From positions 1 through 22,895 of IMG/VR virus record IMGVR_UViG_3300042485_001660: DNA of 22,895 nt. The stretch is one strand, 5' to 3'. How positions within the stretch are numbered: the stretch's first letter is position 1; every line of letters starts with the position of its first letter. Of this stretch, positions 22,684 to 22,895 are shown piece by piece. A program made the translations under genes and the position numbers. The notes beneath the pieces were generated by a model that had not been told where the DNA came from, made no database searches, and saw nothing but the letters and a program-made list of their open reading frames with translations. This DNA is from a virus.

Positions 22684-22895
22684 TTAGGCCTTTAATCCCA
22701 TACGCAAATAGCGTAGAGTTATAGGTGTACTTCCCCCCACAGGAACCACAGTTAGTGAAACTGTGTCTCCAGCCTTTGAAACAGAGATGGTGCCAATATT
22801 CCCATCATTTTCAATAGTGCCATATTGACTAACAGATACATCTGATCCATCATTCAATATTGTTAATTCTGTAACAGCGTACTTATTTGCACCGC
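22684..22895 (-). CDS. C-terminal end of a fibre protein (partial)
   Basis: The last 69 residues of a gene that runs off the right end of the window. The sequence (NDGSDVSVSQYGTIEND, then VSLTVVPVGGSTPITLRYLR) matches the pattern of the C-terminal domain of the 709-aa fibre: a K-Y-x-V strand, a turn with N-D-G or T-V-D-G-S, G-N-V or T-V-S-L-x-V, and a final aromatic strand. It is therefore probably another fibre or fibre-tip protein. It ends with TAA, 15 nt before the ATG of the next gene. Confidence 0.72.
   Translation of the reverse strand, partial: GANKYAVTELTILNDGSDVSVSQYGTIENDGNIGTISVSKAGDTVSLTVVPVGGSTPITLRYLRMGLKA

Noticed and set aside
21884-22687. Plus-strand open frame of 267 codons opposite the long fibre
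   Set aside because: It is a shadow of the 30-bp repeats (Val/Thr/Ala rich on both strands) with no domain.
20-22895. Alternative genetic code
   Set aside because: TAA, TAG and TGA all end genes at sensible places with intact family C termini, so recoding is not needed to explain the split genes.

Overview
The window is a piece of a tailed double-stranded DNA phage genome (Caudoviricetes). The evidence is a PBSX/HK97-type portal gene, an S78-type prohead protease with a fused scaffold, several tail-fibre or tail-decoration proteins with typical phage repeat modules, and tightly packed genes all on the minus strand. TAA, TAG and TGA are all used as stops, so a standard bacterial code fits. 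A B12-dependent class II ribonucleotide reductase, fibre modules like those of aquatic phages, many 2OG-Fe(II) dioxygenases and an AT-rich composition suggest an aquatic phage. Extended -10 promoters, some placed for leaderless transcripts, would suit an actinobacterial host, but the host is inference only.

Layout in the direction of transcription (high to low coordinates): (1) 22.9-17.7 kb, virion fibre region. It holds the end of a fibre protein, a 709-aa fibre with sixteen 10-residue repeats, a 150-aa virion protein, a 417-aa fibre with an Mtd-like N terminus, a fibronectin-III protein ending in a Phe/Pro tract, and a separate S74-type chaperone piece. (2) 17.6-9.1 kb, an AT-rich accessory operon of 12 overlapping or abutting genes: two DXD glycosyltransferases, six 2OG-Fe(II) dioxygenases, two DUF6065-like proteins, a short-chain dehydrogenase and an FkbM methyltransferase. 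(3) 8.9-6.9 kb, class II ribonucleotide reductase. (4) 6.9-3.4 kb, a 1154-aa protein with CBM-like and LamG-like folds. (5) 3.4 kb to the left end, head genes: a 133-aa protein, the portal, and a protease with an internal scaffold start. A Shine-Dalgarno at bases 1-5 announces the next gene, expected to be the major capsid protein.

The parts can be read together as virion building (head and fibres), DNA precursor supply (ribonucleotide reductase) and a large cassette that probably decorates a glycan or a virion protein. The most unusual feature is the cassette of six dioxygenases, which includes what looks like a duplicated two-gene module and lies just after a Phe/Pro-rich fibre tail that could be a hydroxylation substrate. 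Other points of note are a lambda C/Nu3-like nested scaffold start with a perfect Shine-Dalgarno, a fibre chaperone domain cut in two by a 51-nt stop-containing segment, a methyltransferase with no normal start codon in frame behind a glycosyltransferase stop, and a recurring TGNTATAAT promoter without an evident -35 box. There are no tRNA genes, CRISPR arrays, insertion sequences or clear terminators that I could find.
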